Below, in pieces: positions 4,375 to 11,750 of a DNA stretch of 11,959 nucleotides (its first letter is position 1; each line of letters begins with the position of its first letter). The DNA is taken from assembly GCF_015550425.1 (NCBI RefSeq), contig NZ_JADNAT010000040.1, positions 1 through 11,959 on the forward strand. Direction: 5' to 3'. A program made the position numbers and the translations under genes. The DNA is from Clostridium sp. 1001275B_160808_H3 (lineage in GTDB: Bacteria; Bacillota; Clostridia; Clostridiales; Clostridiaceae). Below the pieces are notes generated by a model, which was not told the origin of the DNA, did no database searches, and saw only the letters and a list, made by a program, of their open reading frames with translations.

Positions 4375-6450
4375 ATGAAAAATTACACAATAAAAAATTT
4401 GAGAAATATTGGACTTATAGGTCATGGAGCATCAGGAAAAACATCTTTAGTAGAAGCATTACTTTTTAATACTGGCAATACTGATAGGTTAGGAAAAGTA
4501 GAAGATGGAACAACAGTTACAGATTTTGATCAAGAGGAAAAAAAGAGAGGGATTTCATTATCAGTTTCTATTGCTCCGATAGAAGTAAATGAAACAAAAA
4601 TAAATTTAGTAGATATACCAGGATATTTTGATTTTTCAGGAGAACTTATTCAAGGAATGAGAGCCGTAGATGTAGCTACTATAGTTGTATGTGGTGTATC
4701 AGGAGTTCAGGTAGGAACAGAAAAGGCATGGGATTATTGTAATAAAATAAAATTACCAAGAACATTTTTTATTAATAAATTAGATAGAGAAAATTCAAGT
4801 TATGATAAAACATTAGCTCAATTAAAAGAAAAGTTTGGAATTAGCGTAGTTCCAATTCAGTATCCTATAGGAACAGAAGAGAATTTTAAAGGAGTAGTTA
4901 ATGTTATATCAAAAAGAGTTAGAATACACGATCCAAAAACTAATAAAATTCAAGAAATGGATGCTCCAGAAGAACTGTTAGGGAAAATAGATGAATGTAA
5001 AAGAATGATTATGGAGGCAGTAGCTGAAACTAATGAAGAACTTTTAGATAAATATTTTAATGAAGGCGAATTAAGTGATGAAGAAATATATAATGGACTT
5101 ATAGAAGGATGTGCAAGTGGCGAAATAGCACCAGTAATGTGTGGAAGTGCTTCAAAGGTTATAGGTATGAGATGTTTCTTAGAAGATGTAGTAGAATGTT
5201 TTCCATCACCTAAATATTCAATTCCTCAGAAAGCAATAAATACACAAAATGATGAAGAGGTTTTCATAAGATTAGATGAAAATAAGCCGTTTTCAGCATT
5301 AGTTTTTAAGACGATAGCAGACCCTTTTGTTGGCAAAATATCATTATTTAGAGTTATAACAGGAAAACTTTCAAATGAGGTTACTGTTATTAATAGTAAT
5401 AAGGATAAAGCAGAAAAATTAGCAAATGTATTTTTCATGAGAGGTAAAAATCAAATACCTACTAAGGAAGTAGTAGCCGGAGATATAGCGGCTGTTGCAA
5501 AGTTACAATACACCGAAACGGGAGATACTTTATGCGATATAAATAATAAAGTTATATATGATAAAATGAATTTCCCTAAACCAGCAATATCAATGGCGGT
5601 ATTACCGAAGGCTAAGGGTGATGAAGATAAAATATCAGCAGCTCTACAAAGATTATTAGAAGAGGATCCAACATTTACAATAACACGAGATACGGAAAAT
5701 GCAGAAACAATAATATCTGGAGTTGGTGAAACTCATTTAGATGTAATAGCTAGTAGGTTGAGAAATAAGTTTGGAGCCGAAGTAATATTAAGGCTTCCTA
5801 AGATACCATATAGAGAAACAATAAAAGGAGTTGCTGATGTTCAAGGTAAACATAAAAAGCAATCAGGAGGGCATGGACAATACGGAGATGTAAAAATAAA
5901 ATTTGAGCCAAGAAAAGATGGAGAAAGTGATCTAGAGTTTGTAGATAATGTTGTAGGAGGAGTTGTTCCGAGAAACTTTATACCTGCAGTAGAAAAAGGT
6001 CTTAGAGAATGTATTGAAAAGGGTGTTTTAGCTGGTTATCCAGTAGTTGGATTAAAAGCAACACTGCACGATGGATCTTATCATCCAGTGGATTCTTCAG
6101 AAATGGCATTCAAAATGGCTACTTCTATTGCATATAAGAAGGGGCTAGAACAAGCAAAAGCTATTTTATTAGAGCCTATTATGCATGTAGAAATATTTGT
6201 GCCAGATGAATATATGGGTGATATCATTGGAGATATAAATAAGAGAAGAGGAAGAGTTTTGGGAATGGAACCAGATGGGAACTTACAAAAAATCATTGTA
6301 GAAGTTCCACTATCAGAAATGTTTAAGTACTCTACTGATTTAAGGTCAATGACTCAAGCTAGAGGAAGCTTTACAAGTGAACTTGCAAGATATGAAGAAG
6401 TTCCTGAAATAGAAGCTAAAAAAATAATAGAGGAAGCTAAAAAAAATTAA
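4375..6450 (+). CDS. EF-G-like translational GTPase (EF-G-2/FusA2 type paralogue), 691 aa
   Basis: This is a full-length protein with EF-G domains I-V, cytoplasmic and ribosome-associated by family. GTPase motifs: P-loop GHGASGKT (16-23), RGIS (58-61), DIPG (80-83), NKLD (134-137), GSA (257-259). Domain IV keeps GGHGQYGDV and GSYHPVDSSEMAF (567-579, His570). It differs from housekeeping EF-G in the P-loop (GASGKT, not DAGKT or DHGKT) and in Tyr84 after DIPG, where EF-G and EF-Tu carry a histidine needed for GTP hydrolysis. These traits, and the absence of rpsL, rpsG and tuf neighbours, point to the EF-G-2/FusA2-like class, whose role is unsettled, rather than fusA. ATG 4375 is the natural start: the ATG at 4365 meets a stop at once. 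No good ribosome binding site precedes it (GAGATA only). Ninety-eight bases without a terminator separate it from the 78-aa gene. Confidence 0.9.
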   Translation: MKNYTIKNLRNIGLIGHGASGKTSLVEALLFNTGNTDRLGKVEDGTTVTDFDQEEKKRGISLSVSIAPIEVNETKINLVDIPGYFDFSGELIQGMRAVDVATIVVCGVSGVQVGTEKAWDYCNKIKLPRTFFINKLDRENSSYDKTLAQLKEKFGISVVPIQYPIGTEENFKGVVNVISKRVRIHDPKTNKIQEMDAPEELLGKIDECKRMIMEAVAETNEELLDKYFNEGELSDEEIYNGLIEGCASGEIAPVMCGSASKVIGMRCFLEDVVECFPSPKYSIPQKAINTQNDEEVFIRLDENKPFSALVFKTIADPFVGKISLFRVITGKLSNEVTVINSNKDKAEKLANVFFMRGKNQIPTKEVVAGDIAAVAKLQYTETGDTLCDINNKVIYDKMNFPKPAISMAVLPKAKGDEDKISAALQRLLEEDPTFTITRDTENAETIISGVGETHLDVIASRLRNKFGAEVILRLPKIPYRETIKGVADVQGKHKKQSGGHGQYGDVKIKFEPRKDGESDLEFVDNVVGGVVPRNFIPAVEKGLRECIEKGVLAGYPVVGLKATLHDGSYHPVDSSEMAFKMATSIAYKKGLEQAKAILLEPIMHVEIFVPDEYMGDIIGDINKRRGRVLGMEPDGNLQKIIVEVPLSEMFKYSTDLRSMTQARGSFTSELARYEEVPEIEAKKIIEEAKKN

Positions 6451-6548
6451 ATTTTGGTATAGTGAATAAATAATGAATTAGTGAGATAAAATAAAATAAA
6501 TGCTATAGATAAAATCTTATACAAAAGAAAAAGTATTGGAGGGATACT

Positions 6549-6785
6549 ATGCCAGATTATAGGATGGATATAAATGGGGGATTAGGTCTTAGTGAATATA
6601 GCAATATATTTGACTATATGGGAGTTGTAGATAGAAATGATAATTTTACAATAACCTTAGGTAGCGTTGACAAAAATGATATCAATATCATTACATCCAT
6701 GCTTAAAGACAGCAATTTCTCGATATTAGATGAAGGAATTAATCCAACTGGCAAATATTATATAAATGCTAATAAGCAAAAGTAA
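6549..6785 (+). CDS. Conserved-looking small protein of unknown function, 78 aa
   Basis: The ribosome binding site GGAGGG (6538-6543) lies 5 bases before ATG, and a strong terminator follows the stop. The protein begins MPDYRMDINGGLGLSEYSNI and ends KYYINANKQK. It is soluble, with no signal peptide, membrane helix, Cys pair or known motif. Alternating stretches such as NFTITLG (32-38) and FSILDEG suggest a small alpha/beta fold with a helix at about 42-54 (NDINIITSMLKDS). I do not recognise the family. It follows the EF-G paralogue by 98 bases with no hairpin between, so cotranscription is likely and a shared role possible, though unproven. Confidence 0.82.
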   Translation: MPDYRMDINGGLGLSEYSNIFDYMGVVDRNDNFTITLGSVDKNDINIITSMLKDSNFSILDEGINPTGKYYINANKQK

Positions 6786-6787
6786 AT

Positions 6788-6821
6788 AAAAGGCTATTAA
6801 TCTATTGATTAGTAGTCTTTT
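6788..6821 (+). terminator. Intrinsic terminator after the 78-aa gene
   Basis: AAAAGGCTATTAATC (6788-6802) pairs with GATTAGTAGTCTTTT (6807-6821) over 15 positions with two G-U wobbles, around the loop TATT. The T-run TTTT then TATAATTT completes it. It ends the EF-G-like/78-aa unit. Confidence 0.85.
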
Positions 6822-6939
6822 ATAATTTATGGTAAAATATTTAGTATATAAGTTTTAGGTAATAATCTACACAGCTGAAGTAAGTAGTATATTTAATGCT
6901 TAATATCTTATTTAAGTAAACTAGTGAAAACGAAAGCAT

Positions 6940-6995
6940 ATATTATTTAAATTTATATATAAGTTACAAAAATAATAACTAAATTTAAATAATAT
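6940..6995. repeat. 15-bp perfect inverted repeat upstream of cinA
   Basis: ATATTATTTAAATTT (6940-6954) and AAATTTAAATAATAT (6981-6995) are perfectly complementary. The 26-nt interior holds a further stem AGTTA/TAACT (6962-6966, 6976-6980). It has no T-run or gene of its own and lies 76 bases before cinA. It may be a regulatory structure or the remnant of a small mobile repeat; no function can be assigned. Confidence 0.5.
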
Positions 6996-7022
6996 CAATT
7001 ACTAAGGTATATCATAGAAGTG

Positions 7023-7049
7023 TTGAATTTTTATTGTAGCTTATATAAA
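7023..7049 (+). promoter_or_regulatory. cinA: Possible promoter of cinA
   Basis: TTGAAT (7023-7028) and TATAAA (7044-7049) are spaced 15 bases, shorter than ideal, and would start transcription about 15 bases before the GGAGGAG ribosome binding site region of cinA. It is the best candidate in the gap, but weak. Confidence 0.35.
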
Positions 7050-7071
7050 TAAAGTATGTAGGAGGAGTAAA

Positions 7072-8307
7072 ATGAAAGCAGAAATAATAGCAATTGGAAC
7101 AGAAATACTTTTAGGCGATATAGTTAATACAAATGCACAATTTTTAGCTAAAGAATTAGCTGCTTTAGGAATAGATGTATATCATCAAAGTGTTATTGGT
7201 GATAATGAAGATAGAATAATAGAATCATTTGAAAAAGCTTTTCAAAGATGTGATTTAGTTATTACAACAGGAGGGTTGGGTCCAACACAAGATGACTTAA
7301 CTAAAGAGTTAGGAGCAAAATATTTTAAGAAAAAGTTAGAGCTTCATAAACCTTCTTTAGACTGGATTAAAACATATCTAGATATGAAAGATGAGGCTAT
7401 CGTAGAAGCAAATAAAAAGCAAGCATATTTTCCAGAAGGATCTATTATATTACCTAATCCTAATGGAACAGCGCCGGGATCTATAATATCAGAAAATAAT
7501 AAGACTTTAATAATTTTACCAGGCCCTCCAAGGGAAATGAAACCGATGTTTAATGATCATGTTAAAAAATACTTAGAAGGGATAACAGGAAAGATTATAA
7601 AATCTAAGACTTTAAGATTATTTGGAATAGGTGAAAGTCTTATGGCACAAAAATTAAATAATTTAATTCAAAGTAGTAAAAATCCTACAGTGGCACCATA
7701 TGCAAAGGACAATGATGTTACATTAAGAATTACAGCTAAGGGAAGTAATGAAAAAGAATGTGATGATTTAATAAATCCTGTTGATAAAGAAATAAAAAGT
7801 ACACTTGGAGAGTATATATATGGAGAAGGGGAAACTTCTTTAGAAAATGTTGTTTCAGAAATGCTATGTAGTAGTAAACTAAGTATATCAACTGCGGAAT
7901 CATGCACAGGTGGTATGGTTGCAGCGAGTTTAATTTCATATCCTGGAATATCAGATGTATTTAAGGAAGGGGCTATAACTTATTCAAATGAAGCTAAAAT
8001 GAAGAGGCTTGGGGTTAGAAAAGAAACTTTAGATAGATATGGAGCAGTAAGCGAAGAAACAGCTAGAGAAATGGCAATAGGGATAGCTAAACAGGCTGAT
8101 ACTGATATTTCAATTTCTACCACAGGAATAGCAGGACCAGGTGGTGGAACTGATGAAAAACCAGTTGGATTAGTTTATATAGGAGTATTTATTAAAGGAA
8201 AAGTTGTTGTAAATAAATTTAATTTTACTGGCGATAGAGAAAGAATTAGAAGAAAAGCTACACTTAATGCGCTAAATATTTTAAGAAAAGAGTTATTAGA
8301 AGTTTAA
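7072..8307 (+). CDS. cinA: CinA: MoCF-like domain plus NMN deamidase domain, 411 aa
   Basis: This is a complete two-domain CinA. The N-terminal molybdopterin-binding-like (COG1058) domain, about 1-165, has IGTEILLGDIVNTNA (8-22), TTGGLGPTQDD (65-75), NPNGTAPG (129-136) and LPGPPREM (149-156). The C-terminal CinA/PncC domain, about 255-411, has STAESCTGG (273-281), GAITYSNEAK (300-309), GAVSEETA (324-331) and STTGIAGPGGG (349-359). Family members hydrolyse ADP-ribose or related pyrophosphates (N-domain) and deamidate NMN to NaMN (C-domain) in pyridine nucleotide recycling; in naturally competent bacteria the gene is competence-induced. Length matches Bacillus and Thermus CinA. AGGAGGAG lies about 6 bases before ATG. 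No recA follows, unlike in many relatives. A terminator closes the gene, so it is probably monocistronic. Confidence 0.95.
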   Translation: MKAEIIAIGTEILLGDIVNTNAQFLAKELAALGIDVYHQSVIGDNEDRIIESFEKAFQRCDLVITTGGLGPTQDDLTKELGAKYFKKKLELHKPSLDWIKTYLDMKDEAIVEANKKQAYFPEGSIILPNPNGTAPGSIISENNKTLIILPGPPREMKPMFNDHVKKYLEGITGKIIKSKTLRLFGIGESLMAQKLNNLIQSSKNPTVAPYAKDNDVTLRITAKGSNEKECDDLINPVDKEIKSTLGEYIYGEGETSLENVVSEMLCSSKLSISTAESCTGGMVAASLISYPGISDVFKEGAITYSNEAKMKRLGVRKETLDRYGAVSEETAREMAIGIAKQADTDISISTTGIAGPGGGTDEKPVGLVYIGVFIKGKVVVNKFNFTGDRERIRRKATLNALNILRKELLEV

Positions 8308-8313
8308 ATTAAA

Positions 8314-8336
8314 AAGGGGAGTAAAATAATCCCCTT
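8314..8336 (+). other. Short hairpin competing with the cinA terminator
   Basis: AAGGGGA (8314-8320) pairs with TCCCCTT (8330-8336) around a 9-nt loop. Its 3' arm overlaps the 5' arm of the terminator hairpin (8323-8334), so both cannot form at once. The arrangement resembles an anti-terminator, but no regulating ligand or coding region explains it. The pairing is seen; the role is inferred. Confidence 0.4.
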
Positions 8337-8368
8337 CCATACTATAAAGTAAGTTGGGGATTATTTTT
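8323..8368 (+). terminator. Intrinsic terminator after cinA
   Basis: AAAATAATCCCC (8323-8334) pairs perfectly over 12 bp with GGGGATTATTTT (8356-8367), with a 21-nt loop and a T-run ending at 8368. It would stop cinA transcription about 60 bases past its stop codon. The long loop is unusual. Confidence 0.7.
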
Positions 8369-8387
8369 GTATATAAATAAAATGGGG

Positions 8388-8416
8388 GAGAGGCGATTAA
8401 CTGTGGAAGCCTTCTC
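8388..8416 (+). other. GC-rich stem-loop upstream of the CPBP protease gene
   Basis: GAGAGGC (8388-8394) pairs with GCCTTCTC (8409-8416) with one bulged T, around a 14-nt loop. This stretch is about half G+C in very AT-rich surroundings, which suggests a structured RNA element. It matches no riboswitch consensus I can recall. A possible -10 box TATAAT (8424-8429) follows without a good -35, and a second stem, TTTGTAG (8472-8478) with CTACAAA (8494-8500), lies nearer the start codon at 8521. Confidence 0.4.
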
Positions 8417-8520
8417 GCTTCATTATAATTATGTCCATTAAATTAATAAGTTATACATTCGTTAAAATAAATTTGTAGTAAAAGAATGAAACGCTACAAA
8501 CTAAAAGAAAGGATAGAGAT

Positions 8521-9468
8521 ATGACAAAAGTTTTTAAAGCGAATATGTATTTTTTAATTATATTAATAATAGAAATATTTGGTCCATTACTATTAAGGCC
8601 ATTTTATCTTGTACTCGGATTAAGTGATACAAGAGTTATACTGTTTTTAAATCATGTGATATTATTTTTATTACCTGCAATTATATATATAATTGTTACA
8701 AAGTCTTCTTTTAAAGAAACTCTCAAATTAAACAAATTACATTGGCAAGATACTCTTTTAATTGTCTTATTAGCATTTGTGGTTCAACCAATAATGACCT
8801 TTTTTTCATTGATTGGAACATTTTTCTTTAATAATGAAATTGGATCGTTTATATCAGAAATAACTTCAACTCCATATATACTTTTATTAGCATTAGTTGC
8901 ATTACTTCCATCAATAACAGAAGAAGTAACAATAAGAGGGATAGTGCTTTCAGGCTATGAGAACAAAAATAAATATGTATCAGCTATAGTAACAGGATTA
9001 TTCTTTGGTATTCTTCACTTAGATCCTCAACAATTTTTATATGCAGCTGTATTAGGATTTATATTAGCTTTAGTGGTGCAAGCAACAAATAGTATATTTT
9101 CATCAATGATAATGCACTTTATTATAAATGGAACATCAGTAACTATGGCAAAATTAGCAGATTATATTACTAAAGGATTATCAAATGCAAATCAAAATGC
9201 AGAATTAACACTCAAAAATATAGAATCATCAGAAAAATTAATTTTATTTATAATATATGGAGCTATAGCAGTAATATTTTCAATATTTGTTTTTCTTATA
9301 ATATATGGATTGGAAAAAATTAATTCAAAAAGAAGAATTCAAAATTATAATTATAGAACAAGTGAAGTATCAGGAATAGTGGGGAAAAAGGATAGAATAA
9401 TAAATATTCCATTTGTACTATCAATAGGAATATATATTTTCTTTATGATTAGAACTATTTCATTATAA
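8521..9468 (+). CDS. CPBP family intramembrane glutamic protease, 315 aa
   Basis: This is a polytopic membrane protein (about eight hydrophobic segments) of the CPBP/Abi (CAAX-protease-like) family. The defining motifs are EEVTIRG (134-140, EE-x3-RG), FGILH (162-166, F-x3-H) and HFIIN (199-203, H-x3-N), which supply the catalytic Glu and His residues inside the membrane, so activity is expected. Known members include Rce1-type proteases and bacteriocin-immunity or processing proteins; this one has no bacteriocin genes beside it, so its substrate is unknown. C-terminal helices at about 239-262 and 297-312 flank a basic loop (KINSKRRIQ). The ribosome binding site AAAGGATAG precedes ATG. It is transcribed alone, after the structured region following cinA and up to a bidirectional terminator. 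Confidence 0.9.
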   Translation: MTKVFKANMYFLIILIIEIFGPLLLRPFYLVLGLSDTRVILFLNHVILFLLPAIIYIIVTKSSFKETLKLNKLHWQDTLLIVLLAFVVQPIMTFFSLIGTFFFNNEIGSFISEITSTPYILLLALVALLPSITEEVTIRGIVLSGYENKNKYVSAIVTGLFFGILHLDPQQFLYAAVLGFILALVVQATNSIFSSMIMHFIINGTSVTMAKLADYITKGLSNANQNAELTLKNIESSEKLILFIIYGAIAVIFSIFVFLIIYGLEKINSKRRIQNYNYRTSEVSGIVGKKDRIINIPFVLSIGIYIFFMIRTISL

Positions 9469-9502
9469 AAAAGTTAGGAGAGCAATACTCCTAACTTTTT
9501 TT
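9467..9502. terminator. Bidirectional terminator between the CPBP gene and the SH3-like gene
   Basis: AAAAAAGTTAGGAG (9467-9480) pairs perfectly with CTCCTAACTTTTTT (9488-9501) around AGCAATA. Both strands end in a run of at least six T, so it serves both convergent genes; it begins within the CPBP stop codon and ends two bases before the other gene's stop. Confidence 0.93.
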
Positions 9503-9504
9503 AC

Positions 9505-9939
9505 TTAATTTGATTTGGATATATAGGATGAGTCACTATAAAACATTGATACATCTTTTGAATTAATCCATCCTCTACAATTTATACAGTTATCAATTGG
9601 AAGATTAACATAATACCAAGTTTGATTATTTAGTTCAGCTGAATCTAGAACTGTTACCTCCATGCGTATGTTTGTTTTTCTAATTACCTGAGATGAATCC
9701 AGTGGCGCTATATATAATTTAGAATCAGTATTTATTATTCCGGTCTTATAGGTGGGTGTAATAAATCTAATAGATAAATTATTATTGTTTTTTTTAGGTG
9801 TATCATATTTCTTTCTTATATTATTATATTGATGTGAAGTAATCATTAATTGTTTTTTCATTAATTCTAATTTTTTCTCATAATAAAAATAAAGTACTAC
9901 TAATGATAGTATTAGTATAATAAATAATATATATTTCAT
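9505..9939 (-). CDS. Membrane-anchored SH3-like domain protein, 144 aa
   Basis: An N-terminal helix (about 3-19, YILFIILILSLVVLYFY) with little positive charge before it is an uncleaved anchor. A Lys/Glu-rich helical stalk follows (20-46), then an Asn-rich hinge (KKNNNN). Residues about 57-133 look like a bacterial SH3-type beta barrel: TGIINTDSKLYIAPLDSS, then EVTVLDSAELNNQTWYYVNL and GWINSKDVSMF, the WYYV and GWI pattern being typical. C118 and C121 (CINC) form an unusual extra CxxC that could be a disulfide or metal site outside the cell. Such domains often bind cell-wall peptides, but this is inferred. AGGAGTG lies 5 bases before ATG. It is transcribed alone, convergent with the CPBP protease gene. 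Confidence 0.82.
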   Translation of the reverse strand: MKYILFIILILSLVVLYFYYEKKLELMKKQLMITSHQYNNIRKKYDTPKKNNNNLSIRFITPTYKTGIINTDSKLYIAPLDSSQVIRKTNIRMEVTVLDSAELNNQTWYYVNLPIDNCINCRGWINSKDVSMFYSDSSYISKSN

Positions 9940-10042
9940 AAATCACTCCTATTAATACTATATTTTATTATATTTATATGCTTCTATAAAAATAACTTAA
10001 AATTTATATTCTTACTAAATTAAAAAATATAAAATAAAAACG

Positions 10043-10071
10043 TTGACATATTATAAAAAATTATATAAAAT
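10043..10071 (+). promoter_or_regulatory. Promoter of tRNA-Phe
   Basis: TTGACA (10043-10048) and TAAAAT (10066-10071) are separated by 17 bases, placing the start point at about 10078, six bases before the tRNA. TATAAA at 10064 is an alternative -10 with shorter spacing. Confidence 0.65.
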
Positions 10072-10083
10072 ATAAATCGTTAA

Positions 10084-10159
<76 letters not shown>

Positions 10160-10161
10160 GG

Positions 10162-10194
10162 AAAGCTAACTAATTAATTAGTTAGCTTTTTTTA
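10162..10194 (+). terminator. Intrinsic terminator of tRNA-Phe
   Basis: AAAGCTAACTAATT (10162-10175) is the exact complement of AATTAGTTAGCTTT (10176-10189); with a TTAA loop it forms a strong 12-bp stem followed by seven or more T. Confidence 0.92.
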
Positions 10195-10501
10195 TGTACT
10201 GAAAAATATAAAAGACTTTGAAAGTATGGCTAAATAGGAGCTTGGTATTTAAACTTCAAAAAAGTGCGTTAGCTATATATATTATTTTTTAGTTTTAGAT
10301 ATATAAACTTGCGGTGATAATAAGAAAAGTGACGTAGTTGGCAAATTTATATGTTTTTTATTGTATTATTAAGGTAAATTACTATGAAAGAATAATAATT
10401 AATTATAATTAATTATGCTTTAAGTTTTAGTTAAGAAATATTTAAGAAGTAAGTATTAAAATAAATGTATAGATATTAGATTTATAAGATGTTTAACATA
10501 T
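10195..10501. other. Intergenic region without a recognisable gene
   Basis: About 300 AT-rich bases. The longest open stretches are only a few codons and lack ribosome binding sites. A 22-bp palindrome made of two ATAATTAATT copies lies at 10395-10416. The promoter of the 64-aa gene should be in the right part, but I find no clear -35/-10 pair. Nothing else is supported. Confidence 0.5.
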
Positions 10502-10515
10502 AAGGAGTGTTAGTG

Positions 10516-10710
10516 GTGGAAAAGTTAATTTTATCTGATCAAGATTATGATTATTTAGCAAAGGGGATAGCTGTGGGAGCTGGAATTGGTATATTTCTAG
10601 GCTTTTTTATCGATAATATAATATTAACATTTTCAGGATGCTCAGTTATAGCAATAATTTCATCACTAGGTTATTCATTTTATAAGAAGTCAAAAAGTAA
10701 AATTAATTAA
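10516..10710 (+). CDS. Two-helix membrane protein of unknown function, 64 aa
   Basis: The protein has two hydrophobic helices (about 16-31, AVGAGIGIFLGFFIDN, and 33-52) and a basic tail KKSKSKIN, suggesting a hairpin in the membrane with both ends in the cytoplasm. A glycine-rich first helix is common in small membrane proteins, but the family is not recognised. The start is uncertain: GTG codons occur at 10507, 10513 and 10516. The ribosome binding site AAGGAG is at 10502-10507, so the first overlaps it; 10516 gives a spacing of 8 and 10513 a spacing of 5. I chose 10516. The stop is inside a bidirectional terminator shared with ung. Confidence 0.75.
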   Translation: MEKLILSDQDYDYLAKGIAVGAGIGIFLGFFIDNIILTFSGCSVIAIISSLGYSFYKKSKSKIN

Positions 10711-10739
10711 AAAAGGCACAGTTAGTGCCTTTTTTTTAT
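10709..10739. terminator. Bidirectional terminator between the 64-aa gene and ung
   Basis: AAAAAAGGCAC (10709-10719) pairs perfectly with GTGCCTTTTTT (10725-10735) around AGTTA, with T-runs on both strands. It overlaps the stop codons of both convergent genes (TAA at 10708-10710 and, on the complement, 10736-10738). Confidence 0.93.
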
Positions 10740-11413
10740 ATATTTTTTATTTGCCAGTTTATAGGTGTCTTGTCAATAGATTTTAAAAACTCATTCGTTT
10801 TAGAAAATGGTTTACTTCCAAAGAAACCTCTAAAAGCTGAAAGTGGGCTTGGATGGGGAGAAGTAATTATAAAATGATTTTTATTTGTTATAAGCTTACT
10901 TTTAGCTATTGCAGGATTGCCCCATAAAATAAAAACAATAGGATCTTCTCTTTTATTAAGTAGTGAAATAATTTTATCGGTTAGTATTTCCCATCCCATA
11001 TTCTTATGAGAATTTGCTTCATGAGCTCTAACAGTTAAAACTGTATTTAATAATAAAACTCCTTGATCAGTCCAACTTTTTAAAAATCCGTTATTAGGTA
11101 TGTAGCATCCTAGATCATCGTGTAATTCTTTATAAATATTAACTAAAGAAGGGGGGACTTTAACTCCCTTATTAACAGAAAAAGAAAGACCATGAGCTTG
11201 ATTTGGACCATGATAAGGATCTTGGCCAAGTATAACAACCTTAACATCTTTGTATGCAGTAAATTTTAATGCATTAAAAATATCACTCATATCAGGATAG
11301 ATAGTTTTTGATTTATACTCTGATATTAAAAATTGTCTAAGGTTTTGATAATAATCCTTTTCAAATTCATCTTGCAATAATTGTTGCCAATCATTATTTA
11401 ATATATTTTTCAA
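10736..11413 (-). CDS. ung: Uracil-DNA glycosylase, family 1, 225 aa
   Basis: The enzyme cleaves uracil from DNA to begin base excision repair after cytosine deamination or dUMP incorporation. All catalytic motifs are present: GQDPYHG (63-69) with the water-activating Asp65, Phe78 in GLSFSV for uracil stacking, Asn123 in LLLNT for uracil recognition, and [14 protein letters not shown] (187-200) with His187 and the DNA-intercalating loop. Length is normal for the family (about 220-230). The start is TTG (11411-11413 on the complement): GGAGG (11421-11425) stands 7 bases before it and the protein aligns with family members from this point; no ATG lies nearby. A TTG start may reduce expression. 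It is a single-gene unit sharing its terminator with the 64-aa gene. Confidence 0.96.
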   Translation of the reverse strand: MKNILNNDWQQLLQDEFEKDYYQNLRQFLISEYKSKTIYPDMSDIFNALKFTAYKDVKVVILGQDPYHGPNQAHGLSFSVNKGVKVPPSLVNIYKELHDDLGCYIPNNGFLKSWTDQGVLLLNTVLTVRAHEANSHKNMGWEILTDKIISLLNKREDPIVFILWGNPAIAKSKLITNKNHFIITSPHPSPLSAFRGFFGSKPFSKTNEFLKSIDKTPINWQIKNI

Positions 11414-11425
11414 AGTATCACCTCC

Positions 11426-11750
11426 ATATATAGTATTTAGTTATTAATTTAATACTATTAATAATTATTTTTAACTCAAAAAGATATTTTATATTTAAAA
11501 CATGTAATAAATAAAAAAAGAATTCTATCTAATAATAATATATATATTACATTTTTGGAATATATTAAGATTAAATAGACACAAACGCTACCTAGGATAT
11601 CTTTATAAGTAAATTAGATTAAAATAAAGAATAATAAAGAAAATATAATATAAATATGAATAAAATAGATAATATTATAGATACTAAGGAGTGAAAGATG
11701 ATATTATGTAAATCGTTCCTTATGAACACGTTGATTTCCAACAAAACAAC
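11426..11750. other. Intergenic region between ung and the second rRNA operon
   Basis: About 325 AT-rich bases without a recognisable gene. The ung promoter should lie here on the - strand, but no convincing box pair is visible. The only coding-like signal is an 18-codon frame with a good ribosome binding site (11698-11754). GTTG-ATTTC-CAAC near 11730 may fold into a small hairpin. Confidence 0.5.

Noticed and set aside
5226..5438. Antisense frames inside the EF-G-like gene (also 6081-6296)
   Set aside because: They are shadows of a conserved gene on the other strand, without ribosome binding sites or protein-like motifs.
4375..6450. EF-G-like gene as a tetracycline ribosomal protection protein (TetM type)
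   Set aside because: The domain IV sequence GSYHPVDSSEMAF and the overall motifs fit the EF-G/EF-G-2 line, and no resistance-type leader or mobile context is present.
7668..7939. Two overlapping antisense frames inside cinA
   Set aside because: They lie opposite conserved cinA sequence, overlap each other, and lack start signals.
8382..8441. 19-codon frame (MGERRLTVEAFSLHYNYVH) upstream of the CPBP protease gene
   Set aside because: It has no ribosome binding site and coincides with the GC-rich stem-loop, which explains the composition better. A leader peptide is not excluded but is unsupported.
8370..8520. Known riboswitch before the CPBP protease gene
   Set aside because: I compared it by eye with T-box, SAM, THF, fluoride, ZTP, preQ1, purine, guanidine and c-di-GMP consensus motifs and found no match; it is kept only as an unexplained structure.
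8521..9468. CPBP (Abi-like) protease as part of a phage-defence or bacteriocin system
   Set aside because: No toxin, precursor peptide or transporter genes adjoin it; the neighbours are cinA and an SH3-like gene with separate terminators.
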